Source: Urophycis tenuis (lineage: Eukaryota > Chordata > Actinopteri > Gadiformes > Phycidae). From it: 64,000 bases of DNA. The stretch is from positions 10,453,955 through 10,517,954 of the forward strand of contig JAXIVH010000013.1 of NCBI GenBank assembly GCA_036785325.1, given 5' to 3'. Numbering within the stretch: the first letter of the stretch is position 1; each line of letters starts with the position of its first letter. Below the pieces are notes generated by a model. It did no database searches. It was not told the origin of the DNA and was given only the letters and a program-made list of their open reading frames with translations. Positions 13,227-26,500 of this stretch are shown one piece after another. The translations under genes and the position numbers were made by a program.

Positions 13227-13719
13227 ACATAAAAGTCACCCATCGCCCAACGTTTACCCTCTTGTTATACACGAATTGCGAACTGACACTAGCTGTTTTT
13301 TTTATTTTATCGTCATCATGTAGCCAGTTGTGAATAGAATCCAGTTTCTCTTTCACCTTACCAGTCCAGATACTTTCGAGGCTTTCTGGTAGTACTCATC
13401 GGGCGTCCTTTTATCATATCTGACGATAATACGACACACTTTTTGTGCATGTGTCGAAACGGCATAATCAGTTTAGATTTAACATAAGAGTTAATACTTG
13501 ACTAGTAATGGATTCCGTATTTTACAAAAAAATCCGTGATTTTTTGTAAGAGTTAGTAATTGACCACAAATGGAGTTCAAATGGAGTTCGATTCATTTAC
13601 AGCCTAAAATGGTTCGCCCGCAGTTTACATCTCGACGGCAGTTTGAACAAGCAAATAATGCTGCCACCTACAGGGGAATTTGCAGATGACAGTAACACGC
13701 TTAAACAATATCTATCAGG

Positions 13720-13880
13720 CGCGTTATGGCCACTCTGTGAAAGTATGACGACATTGTGGTCGACGAAGGACCCAGAAACGGCGGCCATTCGTTAAAGTTG
13801 AATACTCGTAATTGTTATTATTTGGAATGAATCCTAATCAATTTGAAATCTAAGTCATCCTGTCAGATACACTGGTAAAA
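13720..13880 (+). promoter_or_regulatory. sf3b3: Candidate sf3b3 promoter and first non-coding exon
   Basis: Just upstream of the sf3b3 translated region a short CG-containing segment carries CGGCGGCCATT (13778-13788), a good YY1-type motif typical of TATA-less housekeeping promoters. A plausible donor G|GTAAAAAG lies near 13873. The first 5' UTR exon probably lies here and joins the exon beginning at 14457. Transcript data would be needed to fix the start. Confidence 0.35.
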
Positions 13881-14456
13881 AGTTTATATAATTGATCCTT
13901 ATCGTATGCACTATGCGGGAACTGTATTATGCATTGAAAATTTACAATAGATTTGGGATATATTTGTAGTTATAGCTATGTCAGTTTTGGATGTGTCGCT
14001 TTGTATGAATGGACCTAGCTAGCCAAATATTTAGCTGTTTTACTAGATGTGGTGGGATTTATCCTAAACAATGTTATTACGATTGAGAATGGTGCATTAT
14101 TATTATACAGCGTTTTACACACGCATACGTGTTTTAAATATCTAGTTTATTACCGTAGAGGGCAAATTGACGCCAACATTGAATTGCAGTATTCAAACTG
14201 ACGTTTGTCTAGCGGTTACTTCGCGTTTTAATGGGGGAAATATCATACATAACGTAATGAATACATCAATTGACTAACACGAAGCATTTGACTACGATTC
14301 TCTAATCTACCAAATGGCTCACCATTACACAATTATAAAATCGGACCAATGGACTGATTATGATGCAGTTGTGAATAACTACTTTACCACAAACCAATAT
14401 TTCTGCTCAATAACCATTTTGTTGTGTCTTCTTTTTTTTTTGCCTCACGAGTTTAG

Positions 14457-14591
14457 ACCTGGTTGGTGAGGGCTGTCACAGCACCTGAAGACCTACTGTT
14501 GGTACCTTTTCGGAGGCAGCCATGTTTTTGTACAACATCACTTTGCAGCGTGCCACTGGCATCTCGCATGCCATCCATGGGAACTTCTCAG
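14457..14591 (+). other. sf3b3: sf3b3 first coding exon with 5' UTR part
   Basis: A T-rich tract (14431-14441) ends in GTTTAG at 14451-14456, giving an acceptor. The exon has 65 nt of 5' UTR, then the ATG at 14522, and ends at 14591 before GTAGGA. The start encodes MFLYNITLQRATGIS, matching the N-terminus of vertebrate SF3B3 apart from a conservative Leu-to-Ile change. Confidence 0.8.
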
Positions 14592-17500
14592 GTAGGATGT
14601 CCTCCTGAGTCCCAGCCCATTGACCTATGTCCTCAATACTTGACATTTTGACATTTTGTTCACATGCACCTCCTTTCACTCTGTTGGGCTATGCTATCAC
14701 TCTATAACCTTTTTTTTCATTTGGTGGAGGATTTGAGGCTGGACCTCACTTTACTTTGGCCTGAGTTACATACATTTTGAATTAGTTTTTTTCCCATGCA
14801 GCTTTTGTAATTTGACTGCAGCCTGCTGTTCACACATGCCATTTATGCTAAGGAACTATGTTTATTATGCAATTTATGCAATGCAATTTCCCTCAGGGAT
14901 CATTAAAGAATTTCTGTCTGTCTGTCTAGAATGTCACTGATATATTGGGTGACTGATGATATCGACTGTTGTTCAACCTCCAGACTTATCGCATTAATAT
15001 GTCAGTAATGCCCTGTTGAAAAGTAGCTGAATATAGACCCAGTTCAAACTGTTATGCAATGTTGATGCAATGAGATTAACAGAGGTAAACTACTTGTATA
15101 TCAAGTCTCCCTGCATCTGACCACATACGTAACATAGGATAATGAGTGCCATTTTGTCCTCCCATAGGCACCAAAATGCAGGAGATTGTCGTTTCCCGGG
15201 GAAAAATTCTTGAACTGCTGCGGCCTGATGCCAACACGGGAAAAGTCCACACCCTGCTGACGATGGAGGTGTTTGGGATTGTGAGGTCCTTGATGGCATT
15301 CAGGCTCACCGGAGGAACCAAAGGTTTGTCACACTGACATGAAATGGGTTGTTCAGAACAGTATCTGTAAATTACTTGTATAAGAAATGCGACATAACCT
15401 TATAACACTGATTGCATGTGTATTTCAGACTACATTGTGGTGGGTAGTGACAGTGGTCGGATCGTCATCCTGGAGTACCATCCCTCCAAAAACATGTTTG
15501 AAAAGATCCACCAGGAGACTTTTGGCAAGAGTGGCTGCAGACGCATTGTACCTGGTCAGTTCCTGGCTGTGGACCCCAAAGGCAGAGCTGTCATGATTGG
15601 TAAGACCTAGGCCGACTGTTAATCCCAGCATCCCATTTTCACATAAAAACTGTGCTTTATGATTATACTGATGAAACGACAACAAAAAGTCAACAAAAAT
15701 GACCAATTAAGGTTCTGTAGCATTGTGAGCTCCACCCTGTACAATTAATGCAAAAAAAGCTGTGTTTGATGGTGCTTAATTTAAGCATACAGTGAACATT
15801 TCTGAGCTGTTTTTCCAACTTGCACTCTTGCTTTTGGCCAGCAGATGCCACATCTGGGACAGTGCAGAAGATTTCATTGGCCTTTTTTTTTTGCTATACC
15901 TAGTCACACTAAGTCCATATGATTGCTGATGAAGTGATGAGTTTCTCATGTCTCTTCTCTGACCTAAACTTGGAGAAAATAACGAATTCTCTCTGATCAC
16001 AGCTTCATTCTGGCCTTCATGTGTCCCTGGATGTGCCTAGTCACACCAAGTTATAAAGACATGTCAGGATAGGGTTGCTGGAAAATAAGTAATGCAAAAT
16101 AAATGACCAGCACAACAGTACTCAGTCTGGGGTTATCTCTGGATTGGCAGTCCACACTGTGACGAGGAAGCAGGGATTAACGCTGCCAGTATTGGTCGGT
16201 CCCACTGGAGCGGCCTATGCTGCAGAATGTATGCGCCTATTGTATTGTAACGCGATATCATTCAATTTCACATATTATAGATAAAAATCACAGAATTGGT
16301 GGAAAATTCAGTGCCTCCTAAAATGCAGTTTGGGGCCATTGTGAGAGGATTTTTACAATCGCTGTCTAACAATGCAGAATCTGTTTCTTTTTTGAGTGCA
16401 ATTTTTTCCTCTCCTTTGCTAGAATTTGAAAAAAGACTGTAACCTTCATGCTGCAAATGGCAAGACGGTCCCATACCTATCAGCCGTTATCACTCTACAC
16501 TCAACATACGCGAATCCCTGAGTAACAAGTCACAACAAACAGAATGTGTCTTGTCGTTCCTCAACCGGCCACCTTGTTCATGGCCAGGGGCAACGGAGCA
16601 CCAAGGGTTAACCGTACCGTTCTGTTCCCTGTCCTCCCCAGGTGCCATCGAGAAGCAGAAGCTGGTGTACATTCTGAACAGAGACGCTGCGGCCCGGCTG
16701 ACCATCTCCTCTCCCCTCGAGGCCCACAAGGCCAACACTCTGGTGTACCACGTGGTGGGGGTGGACGTGGGCTTTGAGAACCCCATGTTCGCCTGCCTGG
16801 AGATGGACTATGAGGTAAGGCAACCAGGGCTGAAACCATGCATGCACGCTCATCAGCGGTTGCTTCTTTCATATGAAATGTAGCGCATACGATATGAAAT
16901 CTACACTTTGTTAGGGTCAGGCATGTCATTGTCAGCAAATTGAAGTCATCGCAGTGAACATACTGGCATCCCTAAAGGCAGCAGTCGCGGACAGGCGGGA
17001 GTGTTATAAGTGCTGATGAAGTGATGAGTTTCTCATGTCTCTTCTCTGACTTTGACTTGGAGACGATAACTATTCTCTCTGATCACAGCTCTATTCTCGC
17101 CGTCACGTGTGCCTGGATGTGAACACTTTGGTCAGGATGTCTTTTCAAAGATTGATAATCTACTTCAGACTTTGTAATATTTAGGTAATGTTGTAATTGC
17201 CATTGATTTTGTCATGTGTGATATAGACAAAGAAGACAAATGATGATAATTACTTGAGTAATATGAGTTTTTTTGTTGTATTGCAACATGTTCACTTAAT
17301 GTCCCCTGTAAAACATAAATCCAGTCCTTTTGTAGTTGATGCATCAGCTTCCGCTGTTGGCTCCTTCAGAAGCGTTGCTTCTTCTTGTTTCAACGCCATA
17401 TTAAACACAGCTGCTGAGTGTTAAGACAACTCTCTCAATATGACGTGACCCCCATTAATACTTCAATACTTCCGAATTGCGGCGTTTATTTGGATGGGAA

Positions 17501-20500
17501 AGTCCTGCGCTGGGACATGCCGGCCCACCGTCCCCCTCTAATTTGCGGTTCTCTCTTTGCGTCTCCCAGGAAGCCGACAACGACCCGACTGGAGAAGCGG
17601 CGGCCAATACCCAGCAGACCCTGACCTTTTACGAACTGGACCTCGGTCTGAACCACGTGGTCCGCAAGTACAGCGAAGCCCTGGAGGAGCATGGGAATTT
17701 CCTCATCACCGGTAAGCCCGTGTCATTTGTCGGGCCACAGCCGCGTTCCACCCGATGGCTGATTGTAAACCTTCAACGCGTTTAGTGGCACCCTCCAGCT
17801 GTGTGGAGCTCTGATACGCACTGCTCGCCATCGGCAGTCGTTAGTGCGTCAGAAAGGACATGGCTGAACCCAATCTGATGGGCTTCCTGAAGCAGACGGA
17901 CCGTTGGTGATTAGTAGAACCTAATAGTCTAATGTTGTGTGCTCTTTGGTAAATGTATATAAATGTGACATGTGCAACAAGCAGTAAAAATACAATTCTT
18001 TCATTAGTTTCTGTCAATATGACCTTTTTTTGTTATATTGAGTTTCAAGTAATAGCCAGACTCCCTTGATGCTGGAGTGTTTTAAACCGGCCGCACACAG
18101 AATGAAGCGGACCTGTTCTCTGTAACGCCGCCCCAAACCCAACGCGTTCCTCCTTTGTCTAGTGCCCGGCGGTGCCGACGGCCCCAGCGGCGTTCTGATC
18201 TGCTCTGAAAACTACATCACCTACAAGAACTTTGGTGACCAGCCAGACATCCGCTGCCCCATCCCAAGACGCAGGGTAAGACCTGCACGACTGCGTCATC
18301 CTCCTCCTGTCTGACTGACGTGTGTTCACTGTGAGCCTCCTCAGGACTGAGGCGAGGCCCGCTCTGAACCCCTGGATTCACCCATTCATACATCAACGGT
18401 CGCTTCTTTTATATGACATGCGGTGTATACCAGGGTTGTGAACTAGTAAACTATTGCATTATTAAATGTTTTATCCAATATATAAAGGTATTGCAATTCT
18501 TTTTTTTTTAATCTTACAAATCCAGCCTATTTTGTTAACGTCTCATGGTAAAGGTTTGGAGCAGAATATCAGTAACTTGTCAAAAGCCTTCGCCGTCATG
18601 GATTGTTGTTGAGACTGTATAGATGTGTTCACTTGTGATGACCACCATCTGAATTTGCATGATAACATGATAACTCTGACCTCTGACGGTGAGAGTGTTG
18701 AGTGCTGATGAAATGATGAGTTTCTCATGTCTCTTCTCTGACTTTCACTTGGAGACGCTAACTATTTCTCTCTGATCACAGCCTCATTCTCGCCGTCATG
18801 TGTGCCTGGGTTTGTGCACCTCTGGCTGGGTGTCTCTTCAAACCTACCTGGTCTAGTTGAGATTGTAATAATTTAGTATTTGTAATATTTGTGGCATGAA
18901 ACTGATCCACGCAGCGTCCAAAACCAAGACTGAGGAATGCAATATATCTTCTGTAAAATGCTACACTCTTATCTTCTCTGGTCAGGTGCCGAGATTCAAA
19001 ATCTCCGATTCTGTTGGAGTCACCGTGTTGAATGCACATCCCCTAATGTGTTGTTTTCTGTTCGGTGCACATTTCCTCTCTGTTGTGTTGATTGTGTCTC
19101 CTCTCTGGTGCCTTGCAGAATGACCTGGACGACCCAGAGCGGGGGATGATATTTGTGTGCTCGGCCACCCACAAGACCAAGTCCATGTTTTTCTTCTTGG
19201 CCCAGACGGAGCAGGGTGACATCTTTAAGGTCACGTTGGAAACGGATGAAGAGATGGTGAGTGAACATGGCCCAGGGGAGGGAGGGAAAGGAGGTTCAGC
19301 GGTCCTTAGCTTGGTGCAAGGGCAGACAGGCCGTTTCAGAGTAAACGATGCATGAAGGACAGCTCTTGAGTCACCTGCTTGAAGGTGGGTGGCTTGGATT
19401 GTAATTACACCGGAACTGACCGGCCCTGCCAGCCTCACAACATCAGCCATTGAAGGCTAAATGCCTTTTCCGTCAGCATGCATACTGGACGGCAGACTAA
19501 AAAAAAAAAATCTGTTCTGCTAAACCGCTTTCAACCCGGTCCCGTTAGATGGTCAACACTGCAGAGTTTTACAAAGGTATATTGTCGTGTTATGGGAGCA
19601 TTTTAAGGCAATGATCAAATTAAAATGCAATCACACTAATGCTTTTTATTTGTCATAATATGAACGCATTATTCGAGTCATAAATTAAATGAAAATGCAA
19701 TCCAATTTTCCTTACATTAGCGGTCCAGAGAGCTGTTCTGTTCCTTCACACGAGCTGCTGCTCGGTTTCCCTAGATATTTTTGTGTTTCTGAATACTGAA
19801 CTTCTACAAGCTCAGTCATACTCACTCACCCTGCCCAGGGGCCTGTATTAACTAGGCTGCTGTCGTTCCAGGTTACAGAAATCAGGATGAAGTACTTTGA
19901 CACCATCCCTGTGGCAACGGCCATGTGTGTCCTCAAAACTGGCTTCCTGTTTGTGTCTTCTGAGTTTGGTAACCAGTAAGTCCTCTTTGTTTTTTTCAGG
20001 GGTGCAAACTTGTCACCTTTCGGTGAAATTCGCCGTTTTGAATCCCGCGTTTCCATTCATTTCCAATGGCAGTGGGCGACAAAGCAAGCGTGTGGGCTGC
20101 AAAACGCGAGGAGGGCGGGGCAAAAAATAGAAACTAGTCCTATTCTATGCAAATGATGAGCGAAAAAACGCGGCGTTTTTTTTGCGAAAGCCAATCCGAG
20201 CGAAGGAGGCGTGGCGGCCGCGCAACTAGAACATAATCCAACATGGTGGACCACGTCGGCGAGAGATAGGATTATGGATATATCTAACGAATATGACTGT
20301 ACCCTGGTATGTGCTTCGAAATCTATCGAGAAATAAATGTCGTTAAACCAGAAAACGTCATGGGTATGGCTGAATATTATAAATTGTTTTCGATCTGACA
20401 CAGGTTTCAATACTATCGCTACAGACACTCCCCGGAACGCCCACCAGGCGAAAATTGCCGAGCACAAAAACGCTTGATCGCTCGTCAGTGTGAGCGTAGG

Positions 20501-23500
20501 GTTAAAGCCTGCGCACACCTTTACGATTCGTGTACGATTTTGTCGGCCCGATGACTTCGCATGGGAATCGTAAAGGTGTGCGGTAGCAGCCGACAAACGA
20601 TTTTGTCGTTTGTCGTTTCATCGGATCAAATCAAACATGTTTGATATTTCCGTACAGATTTTCCTTGTGCCGAATACAATCGTATGTGTGTGCGGTCTCT
20701 CTTCCGATGTCATCGCGCAGGATTATTTAAACATCCAATGGGAATAGCGCACTTAGTCACGTTGCAAGCCGGGGGAAATCGATCGCCATTTTCAGTTTGA
20801 AAGTCACGTGATTTGTGGCTTCCTATTTCGGTCATATAACATTCGGTCAGAAAAATCGTAGGTTCGCAAGTGTGTGCGGTGGACGTGCGAGCGTGTCAAA
20901 TACGGTCCGAATTGTTATGCCGATCACCCGACAAACGATGAAACGATGACATCGTAAAGGTGTGCGCCGGCCTTACGCTCACACTGAAAATTAAAAAGAT
21001 CCTGGACCACTTTTCCTGCTTGAATAAGACTGAGCATGAGCTGGTACCTTTGGGATGCCTCAACAATTGATTTCCAAAACCACTTTTTTGCAATGTTCAT
21101 CTGATGGACATCTAGGGACAGATTCACTAAGGTTTGCACAGCTTTTGCTCATGCTAAACCTGCACAGGCTGAGCAATCTGCCCCTCTGTTTGTTTTTGAA
21201 GACCCTCCTCACATGTTTCAAAACCAAACACAGAGAGACAGATTGTGCAGGTTTAGCATGAGCAAAAGCTGTGCAAACCTAAGTAAATCTGGACCCTAGT
21301 CTCATGCTAAAATTGACTGTAAATTCACCTTTACAGTTGTTGTTTTTTTTTTAATTTCCCGGGGGAGCATGCCCCCGGACCCCCCTAGGGGGTCGGTATC
21401 TTGTCACCTTTTTTTACCCCTGATGAGTTTGCACCCGTTTTTTACAATGCTGTTATTTACCCCACAGCGATGTTTGTGATGGTCAGTGACCGAAACTGAA
21501 ATAATATTTTATTCAATATTTTCATTTATGAATGAATCTCTCTAGAATAGCCCACTAAACGCCTGGCTTTGTGTGCCCTGCCTGTCCAGTTACCTGTACC
21601 AGATCGCTCACCTTGGCGATGACGATGACGAGCCAGAGTTCTCGTCAGCCATGCCCCTGGAGGAAGGGGACACCTTCTTCTTCCAGCCCCGCCCCCTCAA
21701 GAACCTGGTGCTGGTGGACGAGCAGGAGAACCTGTCCCCCATCATGTCCTGCCAGGTGTGACGCGTGTGTCTGTGTTGGACTAGGTTGCTGCGTTGTTGT
21801 TGTCAATATGCTCACTTTCATGTATACTACAGATGTATACCCCATTTTGTATGCCACAGTTTGAGTATTAACAATGCTGCTGAAGTGATGAGATTCTCAT
21901 GTCTCTTCTCTGACTTTAACCTGGAGAAAAGAACCCTTCTCTCTGATCACGGCTCCATTCTGGCATTCCTGTGTCTAGTCAGGTCCTTTCCAAGCTTGTC
22001 AGTTCTAGTTGGGTTAATGTCTTAGACATCGTCATAGTTTTTGTTTCATGGCATCATCTGTTGTAGAAGTCCCCGGGGGAACAGCCCTGTGTTTGCGTCT
22101 ATGTCACAATAATTCACATATATTGTTATGAGCTGCACAGACGGGACTGAGGAATGCAGTATCCCATCTGTTAAATGCTACGTCTGGTTGCACACGCCGT
22201 GTCATTGCCGTTTCCTGGTTAACAGAACGGGTGACTTTATATTCTTTGTCCTTTGTGTCTCAGATTGCGGATTTGGCAAACGAGGACACTCCGCAGCTGT
22301 ATGTGGCCTGTGGAAGAGGTCCCAAGTCTACTCTGAGAGTTCTCCGACATGGACTTGAGGTACACACACGCACACATGCACACACGCGCATCTCCACCGG
22401 CCCATGTCTGCTGCACCATATGATGAGTTTCCATGTCTCTTCTCCGACTACAACCTGGGGAGTTTTTTTATTTCCGTCTGACGCCTGCAGCCCCTACCCC
22501 CGTACCGCCAAACATCGGCGCCTCTTCGCCCGTGAATCTCACCTTCCCTTCCCCGTGTCTTTCCCCCCCCCCCTCACCGGGCCCCCCTCTTCCTCGCCTC
22601 CATCCTTCCTTTGGTCTTTGTCTGGTTTCCAGGTGTCAGAAATGGCGGTGTCCGAGTTGCCCGGTAACCCGAACGCTGTGTGGACCGTCCGCAGGCATGT
22701 GGAAGGTAACGTTTCTTCAGCCGCATTGCCAGCAGAAACACAGCAGCCAGACACTTGATACCGACAACAGCCTAACCGATCCTGTTAAACCGATAAATAC
22801 TCGTAACTTATCTGGCTCATGTCCTCTCTCTCACACCGTGAAAGTCGTTCTATCACATGTACTGTATATATATTACGCAAACCTGGAAGCCAAGGCTGCG
22901 CGTTTGGGATGGCTGTCAAGGCTTTCCCAGTCGGCTACTCTGCAGTTACGTCTTTACTCCCGTTTACATCCACTAGGGGGAGTTGTTGTTTAATCGTGAC
23001 TGAAAAGTAACTTTACGTTTACCCGCGGTAACTTTTCCTCCAAGACCTTACTGCTGCTCAAAGGTATTTTTCATGTGGAGATGAGGCAAGAAGTGTGCCT
23101 GCGTGTTGCAGTGAAAGACTGACAGCCACAGGTTTTGGGAAAACGACAGGAAGTACGGACGGTTCCGTCTTTAAAGTGGCTATCTTGGGAGATTTCTGCC
23201 TCGTTCGGCGGTAATTCTTCCCAGAGACGGCGTCTCTCTGCGCCGACACCCAGTTTTGTGACATTCAGAACACTGCAAACGCAAGGGCTTTCGCCAGCGG
23301 GCCGTAGTTGTGTTGTTGCATTGGGTTGCTTCATTCAGCGATGGATTGCAACTTTACTAACATTTATTTACATAAAACTCCTCGGGTTTGCCATTTAGCC
23401 GCACCTTCAGATCACGGTTGCCTTCAAGGCGCAAGCTGTTGTCTTTAGCTGTTGAGATCCCAGTTCAGGCTGGGAGAACAAGTCTGGCAGGAGCCCTGTA

Positions 23501-26500
23501 GCTTCTGAGCTCTCCCTTTTTAATCTGTTGCTCGTTTACGTGCCTGCATTCCCCCGGTAACACGCTGCACCTGCTCGCCGAAGCAGCAGCTGAACTCTGA
23601 AATTGTGCCTCTCTCCTCCTCCTCCTCCACCAGACGAGTTTGACGCCTACATCATCGTGTCCTTCGTCAACGCCACGCTGGTCCTGTCCATCGGCGAGAC
23701 AGTGGAGGAAGTGACGGACTCTGGGTTCCTGGGGACCACGCCCACGCTGTCCTGCTCGCTGCTGGGCGAGGATGCCCTGGTGCAGGTGAGGGGATCTACA
23801 CCTGCAGCGGACCGTTGCATAGAAAACACACTGCTGACCGGCAGGCAGCCGTCACCCCCCCCCCCCCCCCCCCAGTACGACCCAGTAGTACACTTCCTGC
23901 CCGTTACCGTTGGCTACTCTTTCGCACCATCCAGTTGTCCCAACTCAGAGCATCTGAAATATCATGTAACGCAGTGTCGTGATATTTCACTTGCATTCGC
24001 TTGCATTCTTAATCTCAAGATTTTTATCTCTCGGAGAAATGTCTTGCGAATCTTTTTTAGAAAAACTCAAATGTATGAAGTTGCCCCTGGTTTTTGTAAA
24101 AACATATGCTCTGAATTGATTTGTGAGCAATGAAACAAACGTGTCTCTTCAAAGGCGGAGGACAAGTGAACGTGCCTGTGAGTCGTTTATCGGGGTGGTT
24201 ATGCACGGCAGAAACTCCCCCCAAAGTGTCTTAAACTTTGGCAGACAATTTTAGCCATCACTGTGATGAAAGGGCCGCTCCATTAAGGGCCGCACTAGTA
24301 AGGGCCATGCTGAGCACCGTCCAGCGTTTTGTGCTGACTCTCACTCCCTCCTACCCAGGTGTACCCCGACGGCATCCGCCACATCCGGGCGGACAAGCGT
24401 GTGAACGAGTGGAAGACCCCCGGGAAGAAGACCATCGTCCGCTGTGCGGTGAACCAGCGGCAGGTGGTGATCGCCCTCACAGGCGGAGAGCTGGTGTACT
24501 TCGAGATGGACCCGGTGAGCTGCCCGACAGAGACAGTGTTAGCCCGCCGGTCACCCATTCACATTGACATTTAAATTCAGGGCATTTGGCAGACGCTTTT
24601 ATCCAAAGCGACTTACAAAGAGTACATTTGTCATAAGAAGGTGGAACATTTCATTGCTTGCTAATACAGTAAGAATGTCAAGTTTCAAGCATTTCAATTG
24701 CCAGGTTAGCCATTGCTAGTATACAACATCTCTAACTAGGTGCCAAGTTACAAAGAGTGATTTAAAGTGCCAAGACATACAACAAATAAGAGCATGAGGG
24801 TAGGCTTATGGGGGGTTCAGGTGGACTCTAAACAGGTGGACTCCCCGCAGACGGTTTGGGAGTTTGGCACCCCGGTGCCACGCCTCCACGCTTGTGTTGC
24901 GTGGAGCCCGACCCGACTCCAGAGCGCGTCAACGTGTTGAATTCTCATTAAGACTGTGAGAATCACCGCCGCCACACTCTTGTCGCTAACCCCACCGCCG
25001 TCTGGTTCTGTGTCTGCCGCGCAGTCGGGCCAGCTCAACGAGTACACCGAGCGCAAGGAGATGTCCGCCGACGTGGTGTGCATGAGCCTGGCCAACGTGC
25101 CGCCCGGCGAGCAACGCACGCGCTTCCTGGCCGTGGGACTGGTGGACAACACGGTCCGCATCATCTCCCTGGACCCGCTGGTACGTAGCGCCCGTCAGGC
25201 TCTCTGACCTCCGCTCAAACACAAGACCTGGCAGAGGTTTAGTAGTGCTGCGCGCAGGCACACACACACGGACACGGACACACACACACACACACACACA
25301 CACAGAGGCTCTTGAAGTCATGAGCGTGTCTGTGAAAGTGAAAGCAATGATGTCTCCGGCTGACCGAGGCCCCTCCAGTGAGGTGGCACCAGGCCGTGGT
25401 TTGTGTTTTGTCGTTGACAGAGAGGCCCAGTGTGCTGCGTTTTTATCATTCGGATGAAGTAATTACTTAGTGCTGGATTTTGTTTTCCATGTTTTTCCAT
25501 TTAATTTGCGTATTTTCCAGTGGGGCAAACGTTCAGTTGACTTTGCTGCTACGTTGACGTTAGAAATGCCTCAAGGATTGCTCCGGCTTCTCCCAAAGGA
25601 AATGCCTGGAATTCTGATCAAGATAAACGTATTGAATGTGATGTTGACACACACAACACACATCCTGGCTCGGAGGTGGTCCACGTAAAGGCACAGTTTG
25701 CATGTTGCCATGGCGACAACTCATCAGGTCTCACCCCTTCTCCTCCCAGGACTGCCTGCAGCCCCTGAGTATGCAGGCCCTGCCGGCCCAGCCGGAGTCC
25801 CTCTGCATCGTGGAGATGGGCGGCGTGGAGAAACAGGACGAGCTGGGCGAGAAGGGAACCATCGGCTTCCTGTACCTGAACATCGGACTTCAGGTAGAAC
25901 GGCCACACTCTGCCTGCTGGATGTTGGATCTTGTCTCATGATGCCTCATATCGTGTTGTGTTTATGTTAAGTAGCTTGAACCGGTGCTGTTCAACTTGGA
26001 ATACAGGTTTTTTGATGTGTGCGTGTTTCTTCTCTGGTAGAATGGTGTGCTCCTCAGAACCGTTCTGGACCCAGTGACCGGTGACCTCTCTGACACCAGA
26101 ACACGCTACCTGGGCTCTCGGCCCGTCAAGCTCTTCAGAGTCCGGATGCAGGGACAGGAAGCTGTACGTCCTTTTATTTGACATCTGTCTCTCTGCCTGT
26201 CTCTCGCTCTCTCTCCCCCTCTTTTCTGGTTTTATGCGATCAAGCATAACTTGATGAAAAAATAAGCAAAGTTTCTTGGTCGTAAGAAGAAAAATGTTGT
26301 TTTTGCCTCTAGTTTGGTGGTTTTTAGTCAGTGATGAAGTTTGGACTGTTTGGAATTCGCGGAGTCTCTCCTTTCGAGGGGCTTTGCCCAGATACGGGCC
26401 ATTTCGGGATGAACCCCCAAGTGATGACACGACCTAACCTGTGTCAAGCTCGCTGTTGTTCACCACCAAGAAGCACAAATAGTCCCTCGGTGCCTGCCCA

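Larger units (their letters stand above)
20000..21436. mobile_element. Outer terminal-inverted-repeat element in sf3b3 intron 8
   Basis: The left end reads GGGTGCAAACTTGTCA (from 20000) and the right end, on the opposite strand, GGGTGCAAACTCATCA (ending 21436), giving inverted termini of about 16 nt with two mismatches. CTTGTCACCTTT recurs near both ends. No transposase frame is visible, and the interior contains two further inverted-repeat elements. A clear target duplication could not be identified. Likely a non-autonomous DNA transposon used as a landing site by others. Confidence 0.55.

Noticed and set aside
23603..24133. 176-codon frame as a separate gene
   Set aside because: It contains sf3b3 exon 12 (23634-23785) in its true frame, but the rest is intron sequence on both sides.
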